This document shows, one piece after another, positions 8,607 to 17,584 of a stretch of 54,912 nucleotides of DNA. How positions within the stretch are numbered: position 1 is the first letter of the stretch; each line of letters starts with the position of its first letter. The stretch spans positions 1-54,912 of the forward strand of contig JACQVX010000082.1 in assembly GCA_016209495.1 (NCBI GenBank), given 5' to 3'. The stretch comes from Planctomycetota bacterium (lineage in GTDB: Bacteria > Planctomycetota > JACQVX01). The translations under genes and the position numbers were made by a program. The notes beneath the pieces were generated by a model. That model had not been told where the DNA came from. It was given only the letters and a program-made list of their open reading frames with translations, and did no database searches.

Positions 8607-10198
8607 CCGGGCTCCCGCCGGAGGAGCAGGTTGTCGAAGAGGTGGCCCCCGGGACCCCGGGCGGCCATGCCGTACCCCCTTCCCGCGGGCTCGTACGGTC
8701 GGACGACGAGGAGGCGTCGGTCCTCCCGGTAGACGTCCAGCCGCCCGTCGCGCACCCGGAGGTCGAAGAGGCGATGGGCCAGCTCGGAACCCTCCACGGC
8801 GGCCTCCGCCAGGACCGACTCCACGCCCCCCTTCACCTGGAGGACCCGCACCCGGGTGGGGCCCGAGGCCCCAGGCGGGGTGGAGGCGGCGACCCAGTGG
8901 AAATGGGCCGCGTCCCGGAGGCCCACCACGAGCCCCGCCTCCCCCCCCGGGGCGGGCTCCACGTAGCCGCCGAAGGCGTAGGGACCCCTGGGCGCCGGTC
9001 CCGAGGCCACCGAGAGCCCGATGCCACCCCCGTCCACGCCGGCCTCCATGCCGCCCCGCCCGCCGGAACGCCACGCCCCCTCAAGCGGGTCCCAGCGCGC
9101 GCGACCCACGGCCCCGGCCCCCCCGAAGGGCTCGAAGACGAGGGGCCGCTCGCCGTCCTCCAGGCGGAGCCAGCGCGGGGCGCGCACCCGCAGGACGCCC
9201 GGGCCCTGGACCGAGAGGCGGGCCTTCACCGGCCGATCCGTGGGGAAGCCGGCGGGGAGCGTCCCCCAGATCCGGTAGCGGCGCCAGCGGTCGTCGAGCG
9301 CGCCGCTCCGGTGCAGCTCGCCGTAGTCGTGGGAGCCGGTGTCGGTGAAGACGAACAGGTCGGCGGCGGCCCGCGCCCGGTCGGTGCAGGCCTCCACCTC
9401 GAAGAGGTAGGAACCGCCCGCCGTCAGGGACACCCCCTCCCAGGTGAGCTTCACCCAGCGCGAGTCCGGGACCTCCAAGCGCAGGGTCCCGTCCGGCTCC
9501 TCGGAGAGCGCCCGGGGCGTGCGCGTCTCGTCGGCGTCGTAGCACTCCACGGCCCCGCGGCCGTAGGCCCGGAGCACCGCGGTCCGCCTCCCCAGGGACC
9601 CGCGCCAGGAGCCGGCCTCGCCGCTGTAGGGCTCGGGTTCGCCGGGGGTCCCCGACACCACCAGGACCTCCTCTCGCGCCTCCAGCCGCACGGTCCCCCC
9701 CGGCGCCGCCACCTGCACTCGTCCCTCCTCGACGTAGACCCGCACCCGGTCCTCGTCCCGGCGCACCCCCACGCGCGTCCCGATGAGCGAGATGGTGGCC
9801 GAGCCCGCGACGATGGTCACGGCCAGCGGCCCCGCCCGATCGTCCAGGAGGAGGTCCCCGCGGATGAGGTCGATGAGGACCGCCTCGTCCGCCGGCCGCT
9901 TCAGGGAGACCTCGGCGTCGGCGAGCCAGAGGAGGGCGCCCCCCAGCTCCGCGGCCGCACCCGCCACCGGGGCCTCCAGGGTCGCGCCCGGGAGGAGGTC
10001 CCGCGGGGCCTCCACGACCTCCGACGGGCCCGCGGCCTCCGCGCGCCAGAGGACACGCCCGCGCAGGGGGACCAGGTGGAGGGGCCACGGGCCGGCCCCT
10101 TCGCCCCCGGTCCGGGTGCCACCCTCCTGGGGGTGGGCCGGGGAGACGAGGGCGAGGGCCAGGGCGACGGACAGGGCGAGCGTCCTCGGTCCTTGCAT
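8600..10198 (-). CDS. Secreted FecR-domain protein with C-terminal lectin-like domain
   Basis: The 532-residue product begins with a signal peptide (LALSVALALALVSPAHPQ). A FecR-type beta domain at about 35-195 includes LIRGDLLLDD and GTRVGVRRDEDRVRVYVEEG. The C-terminal part (about 350-532) resembles a jelly-roll/LamG-like fold ending in GGHLFDNLLLRRE. FecR domains outside iron signalling are common in exported surface proteins. I chose the ATG at 10198 for its GGAG ribosome site; an upstream ATG at 10234 lacks one. It is divergent from pelA by 45 bp, so an envelope or matrix role is plausible but unproven. Confidence 0.75.
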   Translation of the reverse strand: MQGPRTLALSVALALALVSPAHPQEGGTRTGGEGAGPWPLHLVPLRGRVLWRAEAAGPSEVVEAPRDLLPGATLEAPVAGAAAELGGALLWLADAEVSLKRPADEAVLIDLIRGDLLLDDRAGPLAVTIVAGSATISLIGTRVGVRRDEDRVRVYVEEGRVQVAAPGGTVRLEAREEVLVVSGTPGEPEPYSGEAGSWRGSLGRRTAVLRAYGRGAVECYDADETRTPRALSEEPDGTLRLEVPDSRWVKLTWEGVSLTAGGSYLFEVEACTDRARAAADLFVFTDTGSHDYGELHRSGALDDRWRRYRIWGTLPAGFPTDRPVKARLSVQGPGVLRVRAPRWLRLEDGERPLVFEPFGGAGAVGRARWDPLEGAWRSGGRGGMEAGVDGGGIGLSVASGPAPRGPYAFGGYVEPAPGGEAGLVVGLRDAAHFHWVAASTPPGASGPTRVRVLQVKGGVESVLAEAAVEGSELAHRLFDLRVRDGRLDVYREDRRLLVVRPYEPAGRGYGMAARGPGGHLFDNLLLRREPGY

Positions 10199-10232
10199 GG
10201 AAGCTCCGGCGTGCCCGGCGGCGCGCCGATAC

Positions 10233-10263
10233 ATTATAGATGCGTGCTGCCCACCCGAGACAA
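10233..10263 (-). promoter_or_regulatory. Putative promoter of the FecR-domain gene
   Basis: On the minus strand a perfect TATAAT occupies 10238-10233. A TTGTCT at 10263-10258 lies 19 bp upstream as a possible -35. It would start transcription about 28 bp before the ATG at 10198. It overlaps the pelA start, so transcription of the two genes could interfere. Confidence 0.45.
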
Positions 10264-13222
10264 GCCTCGCCCCACGCGGGCCATCCTGGGCCTTTGCCTA
10301 GCGCTCGCCGCCGGCTGCAAGGCCCCGGCGGCCCCGGCGGCCGCGGCGCCGACCCCGGCAGTCCGCCCCTCCCTGGACGCCGTGCGGGACTGGGCGATCC
10401 TCCTCAACCCGCCGCGGACCGTGCGCGCCGACCACCCGGCATTCCAGGCCTTCGACCTGGTGGTCCTGGACCCGGACTCCATCGATCGCTCGGGGGGCGG
10501 CCTCGACGGAGGCCCCCGGATGTCCCCCCCCACGCCGGCCGCCCCGCCGGCCGCTCGCCCGCTCCGGGTCGGCTACCTCAGCCTGGGCGAGGCGGAGTCC
10601 TACCGCCCCTACTGGGCGGCCCAGGCCGGGGCCTCCTGGATCCTGGAGGATAACCCCGACTGGCCCGACAACCACCGGGTGGACGTGCGCGCGGCCGCAT
10701 GGGCCCGGGTGCTCCTGGCGGACGAGGCCCCGCGGGTCCTGGGGCTGGGCTTCCAGGGCCTCTTCCTGGACACCCTGGACGTGGCCGAGGGGCTGGAGTC
10801 CCGGGGCCTCGCGGGCTCCCGGGCTGCCATGCTGGACCTCGTGCGCTCCCTGCGCGAGCGGCACCCGGAGGCCGTGCTCCTCGCCAACGGCGGCCTGGCG
10901 CTCCTCCCGGAGCTGGCCTCGCTGGTGGACGGCGTGGTGCTGGAGGACCTGTACCACGCGTGGGATTTCGAGCGGGGCCGCTCGGTGAAGGTGGCCGCCG
11001 AGGCCCGCTGGGAGAGGCTCCAGGCCCTGGCGGCCCACCCGGGGCTCCCGCTCTTCTCGGTGGACTACACCGAGGACCCGGCCGAGTCCCGGGAAGCGGC
11101 CCGGGAGGCGCGTCGCGCGGGGGTCCGCCCCTACGTGGCCCCCGTGGCCCTGGACCGGCTCCGCACCGATGCCCTGCCGGGGCGACGCCCCCCGGGGGGC
11201 GAGCCCCGGGGCGTCCTCGTCCTCTACGACTCCACCGAGCTGGGCGAGGAGGAGGAGGTGCGACGTCCCCTGCGCGCGGCGGAGATGGCGCTCAACCACC
11301 TGGGTTGCACGGTGCGCTGGCACGACGTGGCGGGGGGCCTCCCCCCGGACGAGGCCCTCGCGGGCGTCCGGGGGGTCCTCACCTGGTTCTTCGACGACCG
11401 CATGGGCGGGGCCGAGGCGTATTGCCGCTGGCTCCGCGCACGGCTGCGGGAAGACCTCCGCGTGCTGGTCCTGGGCGAGCTGGGGGCATTCCGCGACACG
11501 GAGGGGGACCGCGAGACCCCGCCAGAGCTCCTGGAGTCGCTCTACCGGGAGATGGGCCTGGAGCTGGGGCCCGACTGGCCCTCGCGGCCGCCCTCGCGGC
11601 GCGTGGTGGTGGAGCACAAGGAGCCCGAGTGGGTCGAGTTCGAGCGGGACCTGGAGGGCGAGGTCGGTTCCTACCTGGAGGTCCACGCCGCGGACCCGCG
11701 CTGCCGCACGCTCCTCACCCTCGGCCGAACCGACCGGCCCGGGGCCCGCGCCGACGCGGTGGTCCTCACCCCCACCGGGGGCTATGCCCAGGACGGATAC
11801 GTGTTCTACAGGGCCCCGGAGGTCTACACCTGCCAGTGGCGCATCGACCCGTTCCGCCTCTTCGAGGCCGCGTTCGGTCTCGCCGGCCTCCCCAGGCCGG
11901 ACGTCACGACCCAGAACGGGCGGCGCGTCTGGTTCTCCCACGTGGACGGGGACGGCCTCATGAACCTCTCCTTCGACGGCGGGCGCTACTGCGGGGACGT
12001 GATCCTCGAGCGGGTCCTCCGGGCCTACCCGCTGCCCTTCACCGTCTCGGTGATCACGAGCACCGTGGACCCGGCCTCCCTGGGCTCGCCCCAGGCCCTG
12101 GCCCTGGCGCGCTCGATCTTCGCCCTCCCCCACGTGGAGCCGGCGAGCCACGGCCATGCCCACCCCCAGGACTGGGAGCGGCACGAGCTCACGACCCCGG
12201 TGCCCGGGTACTCCTACGACGAGCACACCGAGGTGGTCGCGTCGTCGAACTACATCCGGGAGAGCCTCCTCGCCCCCGGGGGGCGGGTCGGCCTGTTCCT
12301 CTGGACGGGGAACTGCAACCCCACCGAGTCGGCCCTGCGCCTGGCGCGGGAGGCCGGGCTCCTCAACATGAACGGGGGCGACTCGCGCCTCGACGAGGCC
12401 CTGCCCTCCTACGCCTACGTCGCGCCCCTCACCCGCCGCGTGGGCTCCGAGGTCCAGGTCCACGCCGGGGCCCCCAACGAGAACGTTTACACCCACGGCT
12501 TCACCGAGCCCCTCTTCGGCTTCCGCAACGTCCTGGCGACCTTCCGGAACACGGAGCGGGCCTCGGTCCTCTGGAGTGGCCTGGCGCCGGCGCGGCGCGT
12601 GACGCCCCTGGACGTCTATTTCCACTTCTACAGCGCCGCGGAGCGGGCCGCCCTGGAGGCCCTCCTCCATGTCCTGGAGGAGTCGAGCCGGGGCGAGGTG
12701 GCCCCCGTCCATGCCGGCGAATACGTGCTCAAGGTCGAGGGCTTCCTGGGCGCGCGTCTCGAACGGCTCTCCGACGAGGTCTGGCGCGTGAGCGACTACG
12801 GGGAGTGCCGGACGCTGCGCCTGGACGACGGCCTGCGCGTCCCGGACCCCGCGCGCTCCGCGGGGCTCCTGGGCTGGCGGCGGGAGGAGGGCCGGCTCTA
12901 CGTGCACCTGGCCGGGGGCGACGAGGCGGTGCTGGCCCTCGCGCCGGCCGCCGCGGACGCCCCCGAGGGGGGCCCGCCCCGGCTCGAGCAGGCCGCCTGC
13001 CGGGTGGACCGCCTGGAGGCGGGGCCCTCGGGGCTGTCGCTCCGGACCTCGGGGGTGGGCGCCGGCGAGCTGGTCCTGGCCGGCCTGGAGCCCGGCCGCG
13101 ACTACGGGCTCTGGCTCGCGGGGGCGGCCCAGGCGCGGCTCCACGTCGAGCGGGCATCGGGCGAGGGCCGGCTCGCCCTGCGGGTGCCGGCGGGGGAGTA
13201 CCTCCTCCGGGCCGAGGAGTAG
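10244..13222 (+). CDS. pelA: PelA-like Pel polysaccharide hydrolase/deacetylase
   Basis: PelA is the periplasmic enzyme that deacetylates and trims the GalNAc-rich Pel exopolysaccharide. The N-terminal glycosidase-like domain (about 40-300) contains GFQGLFLDTLD and DGVVLEDLY. A central domain follows. The polysaccharide deacetylase domain (about 550-830) has the metal-binding DGD at 568-570 in SHVDGDG and the HxGHxH cluster at 636-640 (SHGHAHP). The length of 992 residues is close to Pseudomonas PelA. The GTG at 10244 yields a signal with a lipobox (LALAAGC), so this PelA may be lipid-anchored. It is the first gene of the pel operon; pelB starts 5 bp downstream. Confidence 0.9.
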   Translation: MLPTRDKPRPTRAILGLCLALAAGCKAPAAPAAAAPTPAVRPSLDAVRDWAILLNPPRTVRADHPAFQAFDLVVLDPDSIDRSGGGLDGGPRMSPPTPAAPPAARPLRVGYLSLGEAESYRPYWAAQAGASWILEDNPDWPDNHRVDVRAAAWARVLLADEAPRVLGLGFQGLFLDTLDVAEGLESRGLAGSRAAMLDLVRSLRERHPEAVLLANGGLALLPELASLVDGVVLEDLYHAWDFERGRSVKVAAEARWERLQALAAHPGLPLFSVDYTEDPAESREAAREARRAGVRPYVAPVALDRLRTDALPGRRPPGGEPRGVLVLYDSTELGEEEEVRRPLRAAEMALNHLGCTVRWHDVAGGLPPDEALAGVRGVLTWFFDDRMGGAEAYCRWLRARLREDLRVLVLGELGAFRDTEGDRETPPELLESLYREMGLELGPDWPSRPPSRRVVVEHKEPEWVEFERDLEGEVGSYLEVHAADPRCRTLLTLGRTDRPGARADAVVLTPTGGYAQDGYVFYRAPEVYTCQWRIDPFRLFEAAFGLAGLPRPDVTTQNGRRVWFSHVDGDGLMNLSFDGGRYCGDVILERVLRAYPLPFTVSVITSTVDPASLGSPQALALARSIFALPHVEPASHGHAHPQDWERHELTTPVPGYSYDEHTEVVASSNYIRESLLAPGGRVGLFLWTGNCNPTESALRLAREAGLLNMNGGDSRLDEALPSYAYVAPLTRRVGSEVQVHAGAPNENVYTHGFTEPLFGFRNVLATFRNTERASVLWSGLAPARRVTPLDVYFHFYSAAERAALEALLHVLEESSRGEVAPVHAGEYVLKVEGFLGARLERLSDEVWRVSDYGECRTLRLDDGLRVPDPARSAGLLGWRREEGRLYVHLAGGDEAVLALAPAAADAPEGGPPRLEQAACRVDRLEAGPSGLSLRTSGVGAGELVLAGLEPGRDYGLWLAGAAQARLHVERASGEGRLALRVPAGEYLLRAEE

Positions 13223-13227
13223 GCGCC

Positions 13228-15576
13228 GTGGAGGTCCGCCTCTGGAAGCTCGCCCTCTTCCTCGCGGCCGTGGGCGGCGCGGCGGTGGCGGTCCACCCCA
13301 CCCCGCTCCAGATCGCCACCTGGCACGAGCGGGCCCTGGACTACGACCGGGCCCTGGAGGGCTACCGGAGGGCCGCCCTGGACCGCGCCCGGGACCCGCG
13401 CACCGCCCTGCGCTACGCCGAGCTCCTGGTGCGGCAGGGGCGGCTGGACGAGGCGCGGGGGCAGATCCTGGAGCAGGTCCTCGCCTCCCCCGAGCCCCTG
13501 CCCCCGGCGCGCCTCCTGGCGAAGCTCCACGAGGACCTCCTGGAGCCGGAGGAGTCCCTGGACATGGGGGAGCACGCCTGGCGCTACCGGCCGCGGGAAC
13601 TGGAGTGGCTTCGCCCCGTCGTCGAGGGGCGGTGGTGGCGGAAGGACTGGGGCCGGGTGCGCGTCCTCCTGGAGGACGCCCTCCGCGAGGGGGCAGCCCT
13701 GGACCGGAGGCTGTGGGAGCTCCTGGCCCTCTCCATGGAGCGGCTGGGGGACCTGGAGGCGGCCATCCAGGTCCGCTCCGAGCACCTGGCCGTGGAGGTC
13801 GAGGACCTGCGCACCCTGGCGGACCTCTACCAGAGGACCGCGCGTCCGGAGGAGGAGCTGGGGCTCCGGCGCGAGGTGGCGCGGCTCGTCCCCGGGACCT
13901 GGATGGCCCTGGAGCTCGCCGTCCGCCTGGAGGCCCTGGGGCGCTACCCGGAGGCCATCCGGGCCTACGAGGCCGAGACCCCGCTCCGGCCCGCGGACCG
14001 CGGCCTCTCTCGCCACCTGGCCGAGCTGGCCCTGGTCCATGCCCCCGAGGAGGGCCCCAGCCTCGCCGGAGACCACCTCCGGCGCTGGCCGGACGAGGTG
14101 GCACTCCACGTCCAGCTCGCCGCCCATCGCGCGGCGCTCGGAGAGGCCGCCGCGGCCAGGGGCCACCACGAGGCGGTGGTGGGGCTCCTCCCGGGGCGGC
14201 CCGCGTCCCTGGTGGAGATGCGCTGGCGCGTCGTGTCCCTCGCGGCCCTGGGGCGGCGGGACGAGGCCGCAGCCCTCTGGGAGGCCATCCTGGAGGCGCG
14301 GCCCCGGGAGCCGGAGGTCCTGGCGGAGGTCGTCGCCTACGACCTGGACGCCGGGCGGCTCGAGCGAGCCGCCGAGCGGCTGGACCGCCTGCGGACGCTG
14401 GAGCCCGCCTCGAGGGTCGCCAGGGTCCTGGCGGCCCGGCTGTTCCTCGCACGCGACGAGCACGGTCGCGCGGCGGACGAGCTGGACGGACTCCTGGACG
14501 AGGAGGGCGCCACGAGCGAGGCCCGGGCCGCCGTGGAGGACCTGGAGCCGGCGGCGACCCTGGGGGCCGGACGCTGGCAGAGGGGCCACGAGCTCGCGCG
14601 CCGCGCCGCCCTTCGCGACCCCCGGCCGGCGGTCCTCTGGAACGAGCACGTCCTCTCGCACCGCTACCGGCCTCAGGGAGAGGCCGAGTCCACCGGCACC
14701 TCGGGGCCCGGCTCGGAGGGCGGGCTCCGGTTCGAGACCTGGGCCCGTGGCTGGTTGACGGAGCGCGTCCGCCTCGAGGCCGGCGCCCGGCTCGTCGAGG
14801 TCCGCCAGGGGCCCACACCCCCCTTCCCCGCCGTCGACGAGCGGCTCGTGGCCGAGGGGCTGCGCCTGGATGCCCGGCTCGCGGAGCGCTGGTCCGGCTG
14901 GCTCGCCACCGGCGCCAGCACCCTGGGGGACCGGACCCACCCCCAGGCCGCCCTGGGGGCGCGCTGGGAGCGACGCGGGCTCTCGGCGCAGGCGGAGGCC
15001 GCGGCCGGCGAGGCGGCGGAGGAGCCCATCGAGCTCGTCGCCGAGCAGGGGGCCGAGGGCCGGCTCGAGGGCGAGGTCCGGTGGAGGCCGGCCCCGCGCC
15101 TCGCGGCGCGAGGCGGCTATCGGGGGCGCGCGATCCGCCTCCACGGCCGGCCCTCCGTGCCCGGCCTGGCCCAGGACCTGGGGCGCGAGGACCGCCTCTG
15201 GGCGGGCGTGGAGTCTCCCCTAGTGGACGCGGAGCGGGCCTACCTCGGGGCCTCCTACCAGTTCACCTGGGCCGAGCTGGACGAGACCTCGGCGGCCGTG
15301 TTCCAGCTCGCCCCGTTGCTCGACGCCCAGAGGCTCCATTCCCTGGGCCTTTACGGCTACGGGCGCTGGGGTCGATACTGGGAGGCGGAGGCCGCGCTGG
15401 GCTACGGACTCGACACGACGCGGGAGGTGGGCTACGCGAGCGCCTCGGCCCACCTGACGCGCCACCTGGCGGACCGGCTCCGGCTCGCCGCAGGCTACGA
15501 GGTCGCGGGGGAGGCGGAGGCGGCGGGCGGCGGCGCGGTCCGGCGCTGGACCGGGGGGCTGACGTGGCTTTTCTGA
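13228..15576 (+). CDS. pelB: PelB-like TPR scaffold and outer-membrane porin
   Basis: PelB exports Pel through the outer membrane. The 782-residue product has an N-terminal hydrophobic segment (about 5-22), a long TPR solenoid (about 30-450, for example HERALDYDRALEGYRRAAL), and a C-terminal region of alternating beta strands (about 480-782) ending in the aromatic strand TGGLTWLF, typical of barrels. It is shorter than Pseudomonas PelB (about 1190 residues), mostly in the TPR part. The GTG start is 5 bp after pelA. The 3' end overlaps the next REC gene by 13 bp, implying translational coupling. Confidence 0.88.
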   Translation: MEVRLWKLALFLAAVGGAAVAVHPTPLQIATWHERALDYDRALEGYRRAALDRARDPRTALRYAELLVRQGRLDEARGQILEQVLASPEPLPPARLLAKLHEDLLEPEESLDMGEHAWRYRPRELEWLRPVVEGRWWRKDWGRVRVLLEDALREGAALDRRLWELLALSMERLGDLEAAIQVRSEHLAVEVEDLRTLADLYQRTARPEEELGLRREVARLVPGTWMALELAVRLEALGRYPEAIRAYEAETPLRPADRGLSRHLAELALVHAPEEGPSLAGDHLRRWPDEVALHVQLAAHRAALGEAAAARGHHEAVVGLLPGRPASLVEMRWRVVSLAALGRRDEAAALWEAILEARPREPEVLAEVVAYDLDAGRLERAAERLDRLRTLEPASRVARVLAARLFLARDEHGRAADELDGLLDEEGATSEARAAVEDLEPAATLGAGRWQRGHELARRAALRDPRPAVLWNEHVLSHRYRPQGEAESTGTSGPGSEGGLRFETWARGWLTERVRLEAGARLVEVRQGPTPPFPAVDERLVAEGLRLDARLAERWSGWLATGASTLGDRTHPQAALGARWERRGLSAQAEAAAGEAAEEPIELVAEQGAEGRLEGEVRWRPAPRLAARGGYRGRAIRLHGRPSVPGLAQDLGREDRLWAGVESPLVDAERAYLGASYQFTWAELDETSAAVFQLAPLLDAQRLHSLGLYGYGRWGRYWEAEAALGYGLDTTREVGYASASAHLTRHLADRLRLAAGYEVAGEAEAAGGGAVRRWTGGLTWLF

Positions 15577-16037
15577 GGCGCACGGGGTCGCCCGGGGGCG
15601 AGGCGGCCGGCGGGTCCCGGACGCCGCCGCCCCGGCGGGTTCTGGTGGTGGACGACGAGCCCATGGCCACCGAGGTGGCCGCCTACCACCTGCGCGACCG
15701 CGGCCTCCTGGTGGACACGACGAACGACCCCTCCGGGGTGCGCGCCCAGGTGGCCCGCGAGTCCTACGACCTGGTGATCCTCGACGCCATGATGCCGGGA
15801 TACTCCGGCCTGGACCTGGCGGAGGACCTGCGCGGCGCCGACGGGAGGCGCGACTTGCCCCTGATCCTCCTGACGGCGAAGGAGCTGACCCTGGGCGACC
15901 GGGAGCGCTGCCTCCGCCTGGGGGTGGCCATCCAGCGGAAGCCCTTCAAGGGCGAACAGCTCTACGGCCGGATCTGCGACCTCCTGGGCGGCCCGGAGGG
16001 GGCGGGAGAGGCATGGGCGACGGACCCGCTCCGGTAG
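15564..16037 (+). CDS. REC-domain response regulator inside the pel operon
   Basis: The 157-residue product is a single receiver domain after a 26-residue Pro/Gly-rich leader. Conserved residues are visible: VVDDEP, phosphoacceptor Asp in LVILDAMMPGYSGLD, Thr in ILLTAKE, and Lys in RKPFKG. There is no output domain. The GTG at 15564 lies within the last codons of pelB, and the gene overlaps pelD by 25 bp, so it is made with the Pel machinery. It may link a phosphorelay to Pel synthesis through PelD or the HEAT protein; this is inference. Confidence 0.82.
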   Translation: MAFLRRTGSPGGEAAGGSRTPPPRRVLVVDDEPMATEVAAYHLRDRGLLVDTTNDPSGVRAQVARESYDLVILDAMMPGYSGLDLAEDLRGADGRRDLPLILLTAKELTLGDRERCLRLGVAIQRKPFKGEQLYGRICDLLGGPEGAGEAWATDPLR

Positions 16038-17584
16038 CGCCCCCCGGGGGGGACGCGGCGACCGGCGAGCCGCCGCGGGGGCCGCGGCCCGACCCCGGGC
16101 CGGCCCACGCCCTGCGGGTCTCCCTGGAGGTGGTGGCCGCCACGGCCCTGGTGCTGGGGACGGGCGTGCTCCTGGAACCGGAGCGCCCGGGCTGGGTGGA
16201 GCTGAAGCTCCACCCCCTCTGGCTCGTCGTCCTGCCGGCGGCCTTGCGCTACGGAAGCGGGGCCGGGGCCTTCGCCGGCGCCCTGGCGGGGGTGGCCCTC
16301 CTCGTCCTCCGGTTCCGCGCGGAGGGCTGGCCAGCCTACTGGGAGGACCTCCTGGACTGGCGCACCATGGACCTGCCCGCCGCCCTCTTCGGGGTCGGGT
16401 GGTTCGTGGGGGAGGCCATGGACCGCGCCCGCGCCACGCGCCGGGACGTGGAGGACCGCCTCGAGCTGGCCCGGAGGGAGGCGGACCGTCTCGACTTCAA
16501 GGCCCGCCAGCTCGAGGAGGCGAACCGTTCCCTGCGAGAACGGGTGGCGCGCCAGCTCTCCCCGGCGGCCATGCTCTACCAGGTCTCACGGCGCATGGAG
16601 GGCCTCGACGAGGGCGCGCTCCAGGGGGCGGCCCTCGACCTCCTGGTGGAGCTGATCCAGGCGACCCGGTGCAGCTACTACGCCCTGGACGAGGGGCGTC
16701 TCCTCTGCCGGGCGCGGCGCGGCTGGGGGGCAGACCTCCAGACCGCCGGGGTCCTTCCCCTGGCGGGGAGCGTGGCCGGGACGGCCCTCCGGGAGCGCCG
16801 CCTGGTGAGCCTGCGGGAGCAAGCCCACTGGGACGACCAGGGCCGTGCGACCCCGGGGCAGGACATCCTCCTGGCCGCCCCGGTCCTGGGGGCTGGGGAG
16901 GCCGCCCGCTCGGTGCTCACGGTGGAGGCGATCCCCTTCCTCCAGCTCACCCAGGCCACCGAGTCCGTCCTCCGCATGGTGGCCGACTGGACCGGGATGG
17001 CCCTGGCGCGCCTGGACCGCCACGCGCGGCTCCAGGAGCGGGCCATCGTGGACGAGGAGCTGGAGGTGCTCACGGAGGCCTACTTCCGGGACAGCCTCGA
17101 TCGCCAGTTCCACCACGCGCGGCGCACCGGCGAGGGCTTCGCCGTGGTCCAGGTGAAGCTGCGCGACTTCCCCTTCTGGCCCGAGGAGAGGCAGCTCCTG
17201 GTCTGGAAGGCCGTGGCCCACATCCTCAACCGGTCCCTCGCCGCCACGGACCTGATCTGCCGCCACCCCATCCGGGGCTTCCTGTGGGTCCTCTCCCCGC
17301 GCAAGAACACCTCCCTCGAGGGGCTGGAGGCGCGGATCCGGGGCTCCATCGACGCCTACTTCGTGGAGGCCCACGAGGGCGCCGTGCGACTCGATCTGGC
17401 CAGCCGGGAGGGCCCGGGGGGATTCGCCGACGCCCGCGCCCTGCTGGGGAGTTTCGACGAACTCGCCCACTTCCTCGACCAGGCCACGCCGGCAGCGGCG
17501 AGCGCGGCGCCCTCGCCCGTGCCGGCGCCGGCGCCACCCGCGCCCGCCGCGGCGAGCGCCGCCGTCGCACAGGGACCCGCGTGA
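16013..17584 (+). CDS. pelD: PelD-like inner-membrane regulator of Pel synthesis
   Basis: PelD is the inner-membrane receptor that activates Pel polymerisation. This 523-residue protein has several N-terminal membrane helices (about 30-140, including LHPLWLVVLPAALRYGSGAG), a coiled-coil linker with RREADRLDFKARQLEEANRS, a GAF domain (about 190-340), and a degenerate GGDEF-like domain (about 350-490). The tail is Ala/Pro-rich. I find no RxxD in the GGDEF-like part, although that inhibitory-site motif binds c-di-GMP in Pseudomonas PelD. The pelE start overlaps its stop (GTGA). Confidence 0.87.
   Translation: MGDGPAPVAPPGGDAATGEPPRGPRPDPGPAHALRVSLEVVAATALVLGTGVLLEPERPGWVELKLHPLWLVVLPAALRYGSGAGAFAGALAGVALLVLRFRAEGWPAYWEDLLDWRTMDLPAALFGVGWFVGEAMDRARATRRDVEDRLELARREADRLDFKARQLEEANRSLRERVARQLSPAAMLYQVSRRMEGLDEGALQGAALDLLVELIQATRCSYYALDEGRLLCRARRGWGADLQTAGVLPLAGSVAGTALRERRLVSLREQAHWDDQGRATPGQDILLAAPVLGAGEAARSVLTVEAIPFLQLTQATESVLRMVADWTGMALARLDRHARLQERAIVDEELEVLTEAYFRDSLDRQFHHARRTGEGFAVVQVKLRDFPFWPEERQLLVWKAVAHILNRSLAATDLICRHPIRGFLWVLSPRKNTSLEGLEARIRGSIDAYFVEAHEGAVRLDLASREGPGGFADARALLGSFDELAHFLDQATPAAASAAPSPVPAPAPPAPAAASAAVAQGPA

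Noticed and set aside
10298..14818. 1506-codon open frame antisense to pelA and pelB
   Set aside because: Arg/Pro/Gly-rich composition with no family resemblance. It is a shadow of GC-rich coding sequence on the other strand.
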